Source: Flavobacterium nackdongense (GTDB taxonomy: Bacteria; Bacteroidota; Bacteroidia; Flavobacteriales; Flavobacteriaceae). From it: a DNA stretch of 64,000 bases. The stretch spans positions 1,984,001 through 2,048,000 of the forward strand of contig NZ_CP037933.1 in the NCBI RefSeq assembly GCF_004355225.1, given 5' to 3'. Shown here piece by piece: positions 44,199 through 53,390 of this stretch (positions are counted from its first letter, which is position 1; each line of letters begins with the position of its first letter). Made by a program: the position numbers and the translations under genes. Under the pieces are notes generated by a model, which saw nothing but the letters and a program-made list of their open reading frames with translations, ran no database searches and had not been told where the DNA came from.

Positions 44199-44537
44199 AT
44201 GGAAAAAGAACTTCACGAGCAATATGAGTACGCTAGAAGAAGACTAAAACAAAAAAAAGGTCTGTACTTCCACTTCGTATTATTTATTTTGGGAAGCATC
44301 TTTATGTTTATTGCCAATCATTTTCTGATTTTTGGAATTCAGTCCAATTGGGCAATTTGGGTCATTACTTTCTGGGCTTTTTTGTTTATTCTTCATTTTA
44401 TAAAAGTGTATATCACAGATCGTTTTATGAATAAAAACTGGGAAAGAGAACAAATCGAAAAACTCATGGCCAAACAGCAACAGAAAATCGAACAATTGCA
44501 AAACCAAATAGAAGATGATTCTTCCATTAAACACTAA
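44199..44537 (+). CDS. 2TM-domain protein
   Basis: A 112-aa membrane protein with the 2TM domain common in Bacteroidota: a charged N-terminal helix (ARRRLKQKKGLYFH), TM1 FVLFILGSIFMFIANHFLIF, TM2 WAIWVITFWAFLFILHFIKV, then a C-terminal coiled-coil-like helix (EREQIEKLMAKQQQKIEQLQ). Such domains also occur at the N terminus of some LytTR regulators; here it is alone. Function unknown. The gene stops 6 bp before folA, and the two are probably one transcript. Confidence 0.82.
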   Translation: MEKELHEQYEYARRRLKQKKGLYFHFVLFILGSIFMFIANHFLIFGIQSNWAIWVITFWAFLFILHFIKVYITDRFMNKNWEREQIEKLMAKQQQKIEQLQNQIEDDSSIKH

Positions 44538-44543
44538 TAGCCA

Positions 44544-45029
44544 ATGATTATTTTGATTGCAGCGGTTGCCGAAAACAATGCTCTGGGAAAAAACAACGAT
44601 TTGCTTTGGCATTTACCCAATGATTTCAAACGGTTTAAAGAAATCACTTCAGGACACCATATTATAATGGGTCGAAAAACCTTTGAAAGTTTCCCGAAAC
44701 CGCTTCCAAATAGAACCCATGTCATTATTACCAGACAAAAAGAGTTTACTTATGAAGGATGCATTGTCGTACAAGATCTAGAAAGCGCCATTGCTGTATG
44801 CCCAAAATCGGAAAACATCTTTGTTATAGGCGGTGGAGAAATCTACGCACAATCTATTCCTCTAGCCGATCAGCTGGATATTACTCGAGTACATCACGCC
44901 TTCGATGCGGACGTTTATTTTCCTGCTGTTGACCCAGAAATTTGGGAATTAGCCTCAGAAAATTTCCATCCAAAAGACGAAAAACATCTTTATGATTACA
45001 GTTTTCAAACATTTGTCAGAAGAAAGTAA
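44544..45029 (+). CDS. folA: Dihydrofolate reductase
   Basis: Reduces dihydrofolate to tetrahydrofolate with NADPH. It opens MIILIAAVAENNALGKNNDL, with the substrate-binding LLWHLPNDFKRFKEIT near residues 20-35. MGRKTFESFPKPLPNR is near 48, the NADPH-binding FVIGGGEIYAQ near 94, and 161 aa is the normal length. It works with ThyA (41465-42289), which produces dihydrofolate. It lies downstream of the 2TM gene. Confidence 0.96.
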   Translation: MIILIAAVAENNALGKNNDLLWHLPNDFKRFKEITSGHHIIMGRKTFESFPKPLPNRTHVIITRQKEFTYEGCIVVQDLESAIAVCPKSENIFVIGGGEIYAQSIPLADQLDITRVHHAFDADVYFPAVDPEIWELASENFHPKDEKHLYDYSFQTFVRRK

Positions 45030-45126
45030 GACGCCTTTATTGGATTTCAACGGATTCTATTTGTCAAAATATTTGAAAATAGCCGATGAATTTTCAGTTA
45101 AATAAGTATTATCCAAAAATCTAGTT

Positions 45127-45134
45127 TACCTTTG
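45127..45134 (+). promoter_or_regulatory. Candidate -7 box of ubiE/menG
   Basis: TACCTTTG fits TAnnTTTG and lies 17 bp before the ATG at 45152. No clear -33 TTG at standard spacing. Confidence 0.4.
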
Positions 45135-45151
45135 CCATCAAATTTCATAAA

Positions 45152-45883
45152 ATGTCAAAAAACATAACTCCCTATAAAGATTCTACTTTAAGCAAAAAAG
45201 AGCAGGTCGCCTCCATGTTTGATACCATTTCAGGTAATTATGACAATCTCAATCGGGTGATTTCGTTTGGAATTGATGTGAAATGGCGCAAAAAAGTTCT
45301 GCAAATGGTATCTAAAACCAATCCAAAAACTATTTTGGATATTGCAACAGGCACTGGAGATTTGGCCATTTTGATGTCGCAAACCAAAGCGGAAAAAATC
45401 ATAGGATTAGACATTTCGGCAGGGATGCTTGAAGTAGGAAAACAAAAAATCAACGATAAAAACTTGTCAAAAAGAATAGAAATGGTCTTGGCGGATTCTG
45501 AAAACATGCCATTTGAAGATCATTATTTCGATGCGATAACCGTAGCTTTTGGGGTTAGAAACTTCGAAAATCTCGAAAAAGGATTGTCAGAAATATTGAG
45601 AGTTTTGAAACCCAATGGCATTTTTGTTATCCTTGAAACTTCGGTACCAGATAAAACGCCCTACAAACAAGGCTATACATTTTACAGTAAAAACATCCTC
45701 CCTATTATTGGAAAATTATTTTCTAAAGACAATGTGGCTTACGGTTATTTATCAGAATCGGCAGCAGCTTTTCCTTATGGCGAGGCCTTGAACAATATTT
45801 TAAAAAAAATTGGGTTTATAGATGTAGTTGCTTTTCCTCAAACTTTTGGAGTAGCAACCATTTATTCAGCTTCCAAAAAATAA
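45152..45883 (+). CDS. ubiE: Demethylmenaquinone methyltransferase
   Basis: SAM-dependent C-methyltransferase that completes menaquinone (MenG activity). SAM motif I is [14 protein letters not shown] near residue 62. The family signatures [16 protein letters not shown] near the start and [20 protein letters not shown] near 135 are present. At 243 aa it has the usual length. Flavobacteria use menaquinone only, so the ubiquinone role does not apply. The next gene, porT, starts 1 bp after its stop, a linkage usual in Flavobacterium. Confidence 0.95.
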   Translation: MSKNITPYKDSTLSKKEQVASMFDTISGNYDNLNRVISFGIDVKWRKKVLQMVSKTNPKTILDIATGTGDLAILMSQTKAEKIIGLDISAGMLEVGKQKINDKNLSKRIEMVLADSENMPFEDHYFDAITVAFGVRNFENLEKGLSEILRVLKPNGIFVILETSVPDKTPYKQGYTFYSKNILPIIGKLFSKDNVAYGYLSESAAAFPYGEALNNILKKIGFIDVVAFPQTFGVATIYSASKK

Positions 45884-45884
45884 T

Positions 45885-46622
45885 ATGAAAAAAATAGTTG
45901 TTTTACTTTTATTATTCATCGCCACCACCGGGCTTGCCCAATCGCCTAATAAATTGTTTGGCAAGGATCCGATCATAAATCTAGAAAATTTTCAAAAAAA
46001 AAGACTGCATTTTGGTTTCTTTTTGGGTTTCAATTCTTACGATTTTAAAATTGATTATAAAACAGTAAGCGAGGATATTCAAGTAAAAAAGACTAACGGT
46101 TTCAATGTGGGACTTGTAGCCAATTTGAGGCTTCAGGAATATATTGACTTTCGATTTGAACCTGGATTGTACTACACACAAAGAATTTTAGAATACCAAC
46201 CAAGTTATTTCGTCAGTAGCCCTGCGCCCACTCCATCAGATTTACTGCGGGAAGTAAATAGCACCTATATCCATTTCCCTTTGCTGTTGAAGTTTTCATC
46301 GCTAAGAACAGGCAATGTGAGGCCCTACTTAGTGGGTGGTGTTTCGGCAACTCTCAATTTGTCTAGCAATGCCAAATCGATAGACGACAATTACGAAGAC
46401 CGTTTTAGAGTAAAATCGTGGACAACCAATTACGAATTGGGCTTGGGTATTGATATTTTTTCGGAATACTTCATTTTCTCGCCTTCCATCCGAGGTGTTT
46501 TTGGATTAAGTAACGAATTGATTCAGGACACTTCTATGCCTCCCGGAGAAACTAGTCCTTGGACCGGCAATATTGAATCGTTGAAAACCAGAGCGGTTCT
46601 GATTAATTTTACTTTTCATTAG
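45885..46622 (+). CDS. porT: PorT-family type IX secretion protein
   Basis: Outer-membrane beta-barrel protein of 245 aa required for type IX secretion in relatives (PorT in Porphyromonas, SprT in Flavobacterium). It has a signal peptide (KIVVLLLLFIATTGLAQ), then LENFQKKRLHFGFFLGFNSY and DFKIDYK, the PorT opening, and later FRFEPGLYYTQR. It ends RAVLINFTFH, a barrel-type terminus. Its position directly after ubiE supports the assignment. It would act with SprA, encoded 20 kb away. Confidence 0.9.
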   Translation: MKKIVVLLLLFIATTGLAQSPNKLFGKDPIINLENFQKKRLHFGFFLGFNSYDFKIDYKTVSEDIQVKKTNGFNVGLVANLRLQEYIDFRFEPGLYYTQRILEYQPSYFVSSPAPTPSDLLREVNSTYIHFPLLLKFSSLRTGNVRPYLVGGVSATLNLSSNAKSIDDNYEDRFRVKSWTTNYELGLGIDIFSEYFIFSPSIRGVFGLSNELIQDTSMPPGETSPWTGNIESLKTRAVLINFTFH

Positions 46623-46631
46623 AAAAAAAGT

Positions 46632-46660
46632 GCAGCCCGCCTATCGGCAGACAGGTGTTC
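46632..46660. repeat. Short GC-rich intergenic element between porT and the methyltransferase gene
   Basis: GCCCGCCTATCGGCAGACAGG is much richer in GC than the surrounding DNA and has partial self-complementarity (GCC...GGC). It lies between convergent genes. I see no other copy in the window. Confidence 0.35.
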
Positions 46661-46703
46661 AGGTCGCAGTCACACTATGTACTAATTGCAGAACGCTTGA
46701 CTA

Positions 46704-47435
46704 CTAGATTATCGCTCGTCGAAATTCGCTCAAAACAATGGCTGTTGCCGTAGCTACATTCAAACTTTCAGTTTTTTGAAGAGTACCAAACCGAGGAATG
46801 CTTAGTCTATTGGTAATTAATTTTTCAATTTCAGGTGAAATTCCGTTGGCTTCATTGCCCATAATAATAATTCCCTCTAATGGTAAATTAGTTTTGTAAA
46901 TATTCTCACCCTCCATAAAAGTACCAAAAACAGGCACTTGAGTTTGACTTATAAAAGTTTCCAAATCAACATAAGTTACATTGACTCTAGCGATAGAACC
47001 CATCGTGGCTTGAACCACTTTTGGATTGTAAATATCGACGGTTTCCTTGGAACAAATGATTTGGTCAATGCCAAACCAATCACACAATCGCATAATTGTA
47101 CCAAGATTACCAGGATCCCGAACAGCATCGAGAGCAATGATTAATCCCGATTCCACTATTTTTTTTTCAACAGGAATTTTAAAAACTGCCAAACAAGTAT
47201 TTGGTGTTGCCAATGCGGAAATTTTTTTCAAATCTCCTGCATCTATAACTACTTTTTTATCCGTAGAGACCTCTTGAAAATCGCTTTGAGTGGTAAATAA
47301 ATGTTCCAATTCAAACTTTGATTCTAACAATTCTTGAATTACTTTTATGCCCTCGGCAAAAAACAAGCGGTGTGTATTGCGTTGTTTTTTTTGCTGTAAA
47401 CTGGTAATAAGTTTTATTTGATTTTTACTAAGCAT
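46704..47435 (-). CDS. TrmH/SpoU-family RNA 2'-O-methyltransferase
   Basis: SAM-dependent knotted methyltransferase of 243 aa. The N-terminal substrate-binding part is MLSKNQIKLITSLQQKKQRN. Motif 1 is DPGNLGTIMRLCDWFG, motif 2 IIIMGNEANGISPEI, and motif 3 LSIPRFGTLQKTESLNVATA. It most resembles the RlmB-like 23S rRNA methyltransferases, but the target nucleotide cannot be assigned from sequence. It is divergent from tamL, with very little space between the starts. Confidence 0.88.
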   Translation of the reverse strand: MLSKNQIKLITSLQQKKQRNTHRLFFAEGIKVIQELLESKFELEHLFTTQSDFQEVSTDKKVVIDAGDLKKISALATPNTCLAVFKIPVEKKIVESGLIIALDAVRDPGNLGTIMRLCDWFGIDQIICSKETVDIYNPKVVQATMGSIARVNVTYVDLETFISQTQVPVFGTFMEGENIYKTNLPLEGIIIMGNEANGISPEIEKLITNRLSIPRFGTLQKTESLNVATATAIVLSEFRRAII

Positions 47436-47470
47436 AAAATAATGTACTTTTGGATAATATATTTGGGCAT

Positions 47471-50023
47471 TTGAAAAATATCAGTACAAAAATAACAACA
47501 TTTATTGTAATTGGAATAATTATATCAGCTTGCGATGCTGAGAAGAGAATTCCAAACCACAAACAGCGTCTTACTAAAAATGAGATTTTCGTCAACGAGA
47601 AGCCTAGCACGAATGAAGAGGTCAGCAATCAGTTGTATCAAAAACCCAATTCTACTTTTTTGGGCTATCATTTGCGGCTTAATTTATTTAATCTCGCCGA
47701 TCCAAATCCGGATTCTACTTATCAGGCCAAATTCACCAAACATCCGGGAAAATACGAACGCATGTCGAAATGGCTTTCGGCAAAACAAGTGGATCGTTTG
47801 GGGCAATCCTTTTTATATAAGGGTGTAGATGATTTCCTAAAGCAAGTAGGAGAACCGCCGGTGATTATTGATACCACTAAATCTTCCAAGTCGTTGTCTA
47901 GAGTTAATTATTACTATTTTAATAATGGATTCTTCAACGTTAATTCAAAATTTAAATTGGACAGTTTGAGTCCAAAAAGAGCCAAAATAAAATATACGAT
48001 TACAACCGGTGTTCCTTTTTTTATAGACAGTTTGACTACAAAAATTCAGACTCCCGCATTGGATTCACTATATGCAACGAAGAAAATGAACAGCTTCATT
48101 CAAGCGGGCAAACAATACAACACAAAAGATTTTGAAGAGGAAAAAAACAGAATTACCACCCATTTCAGAAACAATGGCGTGTATCATTTTCAGTCTAATA
48201 ATGTCACTTTTGATCTGGACACGCTCAATAACAATAAAAAAGTAAATGTCAATCTAATCATAAAAGATTATTCTTTTCAGGACAAAGACACGACCAGGAC
48301 GGAGCCTTTCAAAATATACAAAATAAGCGATGTAAACATTTACACCGATTATTCGGCCACTAATAATAGTAATGTATTTACCGACAGTACCACCTATAAT
48401 AATTTCAATTTATACAGTCACTCCAAGCTAAAATACAAACCCAAAGCGATAACCGATGCCGTTTTTATCACCAAAGGAAGCCTGTTTGCCGACACCAGAA
48501 CGGTTTTGACCACACGGTATTTGAACAACCTAAAAGTATTCAATTATCCCACCATTTTGTACGAAGTGGACAAAAGAGATACAACCGCTCAATCATTGAT
48601 TGCCAAAGTGTATTTATCACCCCGAAAAAAATACAGTTTAGGCACCACTTTCGATGTAACCCATTCGAATATTCAAGACATCGGTATCGCGGGAAGCCTT
48701 TCTGAAACCATCAGAAACGTGCTCAACGGAGCCGAAACATTGGAACTTTCGGCCAGAGGAAACATAGGATCTTCCAAAGATTTGGCCAATCCAGATAGTC
48801 GATTTTTTAATGTTTCGGAGTATGGACTCAATGCAAAACTAAGCTTCCCAAGGATTTGGTTCCCATTCAAAACGGAAAAAATCATTCCCAAAAGTATGAT
48901 ACCCTCTACCCTTTTATCGACTGGTTTTTCGAACCAAACTAATATTGGTCTAGACAAGCAAAATGTTACGGGAGTTTTGGCTTATAATTGGAATCCAAAA
49001 AAGAACAATACCGCCCGATTTGATATTTTTAATGTGCAATATATTCGGAATTTGAATCCAGAAAACTATTTCAATGTCTACGAATCATCTTATAATGAGT
49101 TAAATACCATTTCAAAAACGTACAATACAAATCCTAGTTATGTGGATCCTAGCACCGGCGATTTGATTATTGAACAAGGAACCGCAGGGTTTACCAATGA
49201 TGTTTTAACCCTTGTTATACCGGTACCTCAAGAAGAATACAGTACCGTTTTAGGCATCGAGGAACGCCGAGTGCGACTAACCGAAAATGATTTTATCCTT
49301 TCTACCGGTTATTCATTTTCAAAAACCACCAAAACGGACTCTAAGGACAATTCATTTTATCAATTCAGAACCAAAATTGAATCTGCTGGCTCACTTTTGA
49401 CATTGATTGCCAATGCCTCAAGTTTGCCTAAAAATCAAAATGGCAATTTCGAAATCTTCAACTTAGAATATTCTGAATACATCAAAACCGAATTCGATTT
49501 TATTAAATATTGGGATTTTTCCAAAGAAAAAGTATTGGCCGTTCGAAGTTTTTTTGGCATTGCCATACCCTATGGAAATTCCGATTATATTCCTTTTTCA
49601 CGAAGCTATTTTGCGGGAGGATCTAACGACAATAGAGCTTGGGAACCTTATCGTTTGGGGCCAGGGAGCACCGGAGCCATATTAGATTTCAATGAAGCTA
49701 ATATGAAAATTGCTTTGAGTGCTGAATTCAGATTTAAAATTGCCGGTAAAATAAAAGGGGCTCTTTTTGCCGATGCGGGCAATATTTGGAACGTGCTGGA
49801 TAACACCACCTACGAGCCCGCTACTTTCGATGGAATTGAGGATTTGAAAGAAATTGCGCTCGGAACAGGATTTGGACTTCGTTACGACTTAGATTTTTTT
49901 GTGGTTCGATTTGATTTAGGATTCAAAACCTTTAATCCTGCTAATGAAATGGGCAAACGTTGGTTTTACGATTACGATTTCGCACATTCTGTGTTTAATT
50001 TTGGAATAAATTATCCTTTCTAA
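47471..50023 (+). CDS. tamL: TamL, BamA-family outer-membrane lipoprotein
   Basis: Omp85-family protein thought to work with TamB in outer-membrane assembly; in Bacteroidota it is a lipoprotein. The lipobox is IIISAC near residue 20, followed by DAEKRIPNHKQRLTKNEIFV. POTRA-like repeats span about 30-380, then comes a 16-strand barrel with SFFGIAIPYGNSDYIPFSRS, FAGGSNDNRAW and GPG near 715, the family's lid-lock region, ending NFGINYPF. No ATG opens the frame. I chose TTG at 47471 (MKNISTKITTFIVIG); TTG at 47450 is the other option. tamB is not in the window. Confidence 0.85.
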   Translation: MKNISTKITTFIVIGIIISACDAEKRIPNHKQRLTKNEIFVNEKPSTNEEVSNQLYQKPNSTFLGYHLRLNLFNLADPNPDSTYQAKFTKHPGKYERMSKWLSAKQVDRLGQSFLYKGVDDFLKQVGEPPVIIDTTKSSKSLSRVNYYYFNNGFFNVNSKFKLDSLSPKRAKIKYTITTGVPFFIDSLTTKIQTPALDSLYATKKMNSFIQAGKQYNTKDFEEEKNRITTHFRNNGVYHFQSNNVTFDLDTLNNNKKVNVNLIIKDYSFQDKDTTRTEPFKIYKISDVNIYTDYSATNNSNVFTDSTTYNNFNLYSHSKLKYKPKAITDAVFITKGSLFADTRTVLTTRYLNNLKVFNYPTILYEVDKRDTTAQSLIAKVYLSPRKKYSLGTTFDVTHSNIQDIGIAGSLSETIRNVLNGAETLELSARGNIGSSKDLANPDSRFFNVSEYGLNAKLSFPRIWFPFKTEKIIPKSMIPSTLLSTGFSNQTNIGLDKQNVTGVLAYNWNPKKNNTARFDIFNVQYIRNLNPENYFNVYESSYNELNTISKTYNTNPSYVDPSTGDLIIEQGTAGFTNDVLTLVIPVPQEEYSTVLGIEERRVRLTENDFILSTGYSFSKTTKTDSKDNSFYQFRTKIESAGSLLTLIANASSLPKNQNGNFEIFNLEYSEYIKTEFDFIKYWDFSKEKVLAVRSFFGIAIPYGNSDYIPFSRSYFAGGSNDNRAWEPYRLGPGSTGAILDFNEANMKIALSAEFRFKIAGKIKGALFADAGNIWNVLDNTTYEPATFDGIEDLKEIALGTGFGLRYDLDFFVVRFDLGFKTFNPANEMGKRWFYDYDFAHSVFNFGINYPF

Positions 50024-50037
50024 TGCTATTAATTTCT

Positions 50038-50045
50038 TATTTTTG
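50038..50045 (+). promoter_or_regulatory. Candidate -7 box of fbaA
   Basis: TATTTTTG, an exact TAnnTTTG, 42 bp before the fbaA ATG and 14 bp after the tamL stop. The -33 element is not clear. Confidence 0.45.
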
Positions 50046-50087
50046 CAAACTGTAAACAACTTATAAAAACAACTTAAACAATTTACA

Positions 50088-51155
50088 ATGTCACACAATA
50101 TCAAACCAGGCGTAGCTACAGGAGATCAAGTTCAAGAAATTTTCAACTATGCAAAAGAAAAAGGATTTGCCCTTCCAGCAGTAAACGTTACAGGTTCAAA
50201 CACAATAAACGGAGTGCTAGAAACAGCGGTAAAATTGAATGCACCAGTTATTATTCAATTTTCGAATGGTGGAGCACAATTCAATGCAGGAAAAGGACTT
50301 TCTAATGCAGGAGAAAAAGCAGCAATCGCAGGAGCAATTGCAGGAGCAAAACATATTCATACTTTGGCCGAAGCTTATGGAGCAACTGTAATTTTGCACA
50401 CAGACCATTGTGCCAAAAAATTATTGCCTTGGATCGACGGTTTATTAGATGCTTCTGAAGCTAATTTTGCAGCTACAGGAAAACCATTATTCTCTTCGCA
50501 TATGATCGATTTGTCTGAAGAACCAATCGAGGAAAACATTGCCATTTGTAAAGAATATTTAACCAGAATGAGCAAAATGGGAATGACTCTAGAAATTGAA
50601 TTAGGAATTACTGGTGGTGAAGAAGATGGTGTTGACAATTCAGATGTAGATAGTTCTAAATTATACACTCAACCTTCTGAAGTTTCTTATGCTTATGAGG
50701 AATTATCAAAAGTGAGCCCAAGATTTACAATTGCCGCTTCTTTTGGAAATGTGCACGGTGTGTACAAACCAGGAAATGTAAAATTGACTCCAAAAATCTT
50801 AAAAAATTCTCAAGATTATGTTCAAAACAAATTCAACACAGGTCACAACCCAGTGGATTTCGTTTTCCACGGTGGATCAGGTTCTACTCTTGAAGAAATC
50901 AGAGAAGGTATCAGCTATGGTGTAATCAAAATGAATATCGATACCGATTTACAATTTGCCTTCACAGAAGGAATTCGTGACTCAATGGTAAACAATATCG
51001 ACTATTTGAGAACTCAAATTGGAAACCCAACAGGTCCTGATGCTCCAAACAAAAAATATTACGATCCAAGAAAATGGTTGCGTGAAGGTGAAGTAACTTT
51101 CAATGCAAGACTTGAACAAGCATTTGCTGACTTGAACAACGTAAATACTCTATAA
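50088..51155 (+). CDS. fbaA: Class II fructose-bisphosphate aldolase
   Basis: Zinc enzyme interconverting fructose 1,6-bisphosphate with the triose phosphates. Zinc ligands are visible in ILHTDHCAKK (His near 105), GNVHGVYKPG (near 224) and FVFHGGSGST (near 262). The catalytic Asp is in HTDH. At 355 aa it is the long E. coli-type class IIA form. Codon use is strongly biased, as for a highly expressed gene. A -7 box lies upstream. accD follows after a repeat-filled 81-bp gap. Confidence 0.96.
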   Translation: MSHNIKPGVATGDQVQEIFNYAKEKGFALPAVNVTGSNTINGVLETAVKLNAPVIIQFSNGGAQFNAGKGLSNAGEKAAIAGAIAGAKHIHTLAEAYGATVILHTDHCAKKLLPWIDGLLDASEANFAATGKPLFSSHMIDLSEEPIEENIAICKEYLTRMSKMGMTLEIELGITGGEEDGVDNSDVDSSKLYTQPSEVSYAYEELSKVSPRFTIAASFGNVHGVYKPGNVKLTPKILKNSQDYVQNKFNTGHNPVDFVFHGGSGSTLEEIREGISYGVIKMNIDTDLQFAFTEGIRDSMVNNIDYLRTQIGNPTGPDAPNKKYYDPRKWLREGEVTFNARLEQAFADLNNVNTL

Positions 51156-51159
51156 TTTT

Positions 51160-51236
51160 AGATTTTATATTGCAGATTTTAGATTCCTTAGTGTCATCTG
51201 AAATCTGCAATCTGAAATCTGCAATCTGAAATAAAC
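51160..51236. repeat. GATTGCAGATT-family repeat in the accD leader
   Basis: Holds TTAGATTTTATATTGCAGAT, GATTCC, then two units of AATCTGCAATCTGA, ending AATCTGAAATAAAC before the accD ATG. Same family and orientation relative to the gene as in the gcvH and etfA leaders. Confidence 0.7.
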
Positions 51237-52091
51237 ATGGCTTGGTTTAAAAGAACAGAAAAAGGAATTACAACTGCCACCGAAGACAAAATGGATATTC
51301 CAAAAGGTCTTTGGTACAAGTCCCCTACCGGAAAAGTTATCGATGCCGATGAGTTGGCTCGAAACCTATTTGTAAGTCCTGAAGATGATTTCCACGTAAG
51401 AATTGGCAGCAAAGAATATTTCGAAATATTGTTTGACAACAACGAATTCAAGGAATTAGATGCCAAAATGACTTCTAAGGATATTTTGAGTTTTGTCGAC
51501 ACCAAAAAATATTCCGACCGACTGAAAGACACCATTTCTAAAACCAAATTGAATGATGCCGTTCGAACCGGAGTTGGAAAATCAAAAGGAAAAGATTTAG
51601 TGGTTTGCTGCATGGATTTCGCCTTCATTGGAGGTTCCATAGGTGCTGTTGTGGGAGAAAAAATTGCCCGAGGTATCGATTATTCTATCAAAAACAAAGT
51701 CCCATTTCTAATGATTTCAAAATCAGGTGGAGCAAGAATGATGGAAGCAGCTTATTCGTTGATGCAATTGGCCAAAACCTCGGCAAAATTAGCGCAATTG
51801 GCCGATGCTAAAATTCCATACATTTCGTTATGCACGGATCCAACTACTGGAGGAACCACTGCTTCTTATGCGATGCTTGGTGATATCAACATCTCAGAAC
51901 CCGGAGCCTTAATAGGATTTGCTGGGCCAAGAGTTGTGAAAGACACTACTGGAAAAGATTTACCGGAAGGTTTTCAGACTGCCGAATTCGTTTTGGAACA
52001 CGGTTTTCTAGATTTTATCACACCTAGAAAAGAATTGAAAGACAAAATCAATTTGTATATCGACTTGATTCAGAATATCGAGGTGAGATAG
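51237..52091 (+). CDS. accD: Acetyl-CoA carboxylase carboxyltransferase subunit beta, zinc ribbon degenerate
   Basis: Transfers CO2 from biotin to acetyl-CoA for fatty acid synthesis, with AccA. The crotonase-like core is complete: [19 protein letters not shown] near 125, [20 protein letters not shown] near 160, and [18 protein letters not shown] near 200. In most bacteria the N terminus has a C4 zinc ribbon. Here the matching stretch reads [20 protein letters not shown], then [14 protein letters not shown], with none of the four Cys. Its 284 aa are otherwise normal. Confidence 0.93.
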   Translation: MAWFKRTEKGITTATEDKMDIPKGLWYKSPTGKVIDADELARNLFVSPEDDFHVRIGSKEYFEILFDNNEFKELDAKMTSKDILSFVDTKKYSDRLKDTISKTKLNDAVRTGVGKSKGKDLVVCCMDFAFIGGSIGAVVGEKIARGIDYSIKNKVPFLMISKSGGARMMEAAYSLMQLAKTSAKLAQLADAKIPYISLCTDPTTGGTTASYAMLGDINISEPGALIGFAGPRVVKDTTGKDLPEGFQTAEFVLEHGFLDFITPRKELKDKINLYIDLIQNIEVR

Positions 52092-52118
52092 TTTTTTACA
52101 AATACACAAATACAAAAA

Positions 52119-52150
52119 AACACAAAGTGAATGCTTTGTGTTTTTTTTAT
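52119..52150 (+). terminator. Terminator after accD
   Basis: AACACAAAG and CTTTGTGTT form a 9-bp stem around TGAATG, followed by eight T. Confidence 0.85.
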
Positions 52151-52333
52151 ACCTTTATTTAATTAAAAAAATTAGTAGCATTGCTATCGGTCGTGTTTTT
52201 TACAAGTTTTAATTTGTTAAATTTAACCGGTTCGCTATCTGGATTCTTACAAGTTTCAAGCGATTTTTGCATTTTTATAAAGGCATATCGAATTATAGGG
52301 GGAACTTTATTAAAACATTAAAATAAAATAAAA

Positions 52334-53305
52334 ATGAAAAAAAGCATAGTGTTAATAATTGCAATTGCCCTTTTTTATAAAGGAAATTCTCAAGAAATTA
52401 AACATGTAGGTTCTGAAACGCTTTTAAAAGAATTGTCTGAGAACGGCTGTAATTGTGTTGATTCAATACCTACTTACAACAGACCAAAAAATGAAATTGC
52501 GATGGATATCAGCGAATGTATCGACAAACAAACAGGCGCTTATCAAATGGGTTCAAAACTACTTGGAATTGATGTTTCAAAAGAAAAAATAGAAGTAAAA
52601 AACGGAAAAAAACAAATTAATATTTCTTTTAATAATGACGAGGATTCGGAAGAATATAAAAAATATTACTATGAATTAGAAAGGTATATGATGACTAACT
52701 GTAAGGCTCTTAAAGAAAAAATTGCAAGTAATGAGAAACGCAGTGCTAAATCATTTTCCGACAATAAAAAAGCTATCGAATACTATAATAAGGGAATGGA
52801 TGAGATCAAAAAAGAGAATTCTGAGCAAGCGATAGTCTATTTTGAAAAAGCAGTAAAAGAAGATCCAGAATTTGCTTTTGCTTGGGATAATTTGGGGCTG
52901 AATTATAGGAAATTAAATAACTACGACAAGGCAATAGAGTGTTACAAAAAGTCCTTAGAAATTGATCCAAATGGGTTAATGCCTTTGCAAAATATTGCGA
53001 TAGTATATCAGTATAAAAAAGAATATAAAAAAGCAATTGAGGCCTATGGTAAACTGTCAGAATTAGATAAAAATAATCCGGAAATTTATTATGGAATAGG
53101 AAACGTGTATACCACTAATTTGCAGAACTATGAAAAGGGATTAGAAAATATGTGCAAGGCCTATAATCTATATGTTTATCTGAAATCTCCCTACAGAGCC
53201 GATGCTGAAAAATTGATTAGCATTATTTATGTCGAAATGAAAAAACAAGGGAAGGAAGAAAAATTCAATCAGATTTTGAAAGAAAATAATATTACACAAA
53301 ATTAA
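52334..53305 (+). CDS. Secreted tetratricopeptide-repeat protein
   Basis: A 323-aa protein with a signal peptide (MKKSIVLIIAIALFYKGNSQ) and an N-terminal Cys-containing region (NGCNCVDSIPTYNR) of unknown fold. From about residue 145 come four or so TPR units: AIEYYNKGMDEIKKENSEQA, PEFAFAWDNLGLNYRKLNNY, DKAIECYKKSLEIDPNG, and KKAIEAYGKLSELDKNN. TPRs mediate protein-protein contacts in the periplasm here; the partner is unknown. The gap before it (52092-52333) holds the accD terminator and no clear gene. The downstream terminator is shared with the tRNA-derived unit. Confidence 0.82.
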   Translation: MKKSIVLIIAIALFYKGNSQEIKHVGSETLLKELSENGCNCVDSIPTYNRPKNEIAMDISECIDKQTGAYQMGSKLLGIDVSKEKIEVKNGKKQINISFNNDEDSEEYKKYYYELERYMMTNCKALKEKIASNEKRSAKSFSDNKKAIEYYNKGMDEIKKENSEQAIVYFEKAVKEDPEFAFAWDNLGLNYRKLNNYDKAIECYKKSLEIDPNGLMPLQNIAIVYQYKKEYKKAIEAYGKLSELDKNNPEIYYGIGNVYTTNLQNYEKGLENMCKAYNLYVYLKSPYRADAEKLISIIYVEMKKQGKEEKFNQILKENNITQN

Positions 53306-53316
53306 TTAAAAACAAA

Positions 53317-53340
53317 AAACCCGCTCGTTTGAGTGGGTTT
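53317..53340. terminator. Terminator of GIY-YIG unit copy 1, also facing the TPR gene
   Basis: AACCCGCTC-GTTT-GAGTGGGTT forms a stem with one G-T wobble, with T/A runs on both sides. The same hairpin, fully paired, follows copy 2 (53699-53722) and the intact tRNA (54081-54104). Confidence 0.8.
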
Positions 53341-53342
53341 CG

Positions 53343-53388
53343 TGGTACCTCCAGTCCCGAAGCTTCGGGAGAACCAGGGACACATAGG
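53343..53388 (-). pseudogene. tRNA-Phe 3'-end fragment, copy 1
   Basis: Matches the last ~40 nt of the intact tRNA-Phe (54107-54179), including the T-stem and the acceptor strand to the discriminator base. The T-loop GATCC is replaced by the palindrome TCCCGAAGCTTCGGGA (53355-53370). It lacks the 5' half and cannot be a tRNA. Confidence 0.8.
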
Positions 53389-53390
53389 TT

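Noticed and set aside
46623..46703. A small RNA or tRNA in the porT-methyltransferase gap
   Set aside because: The GC-rich stretch does not fold as a cloverleaf and has no promoter or terminator.
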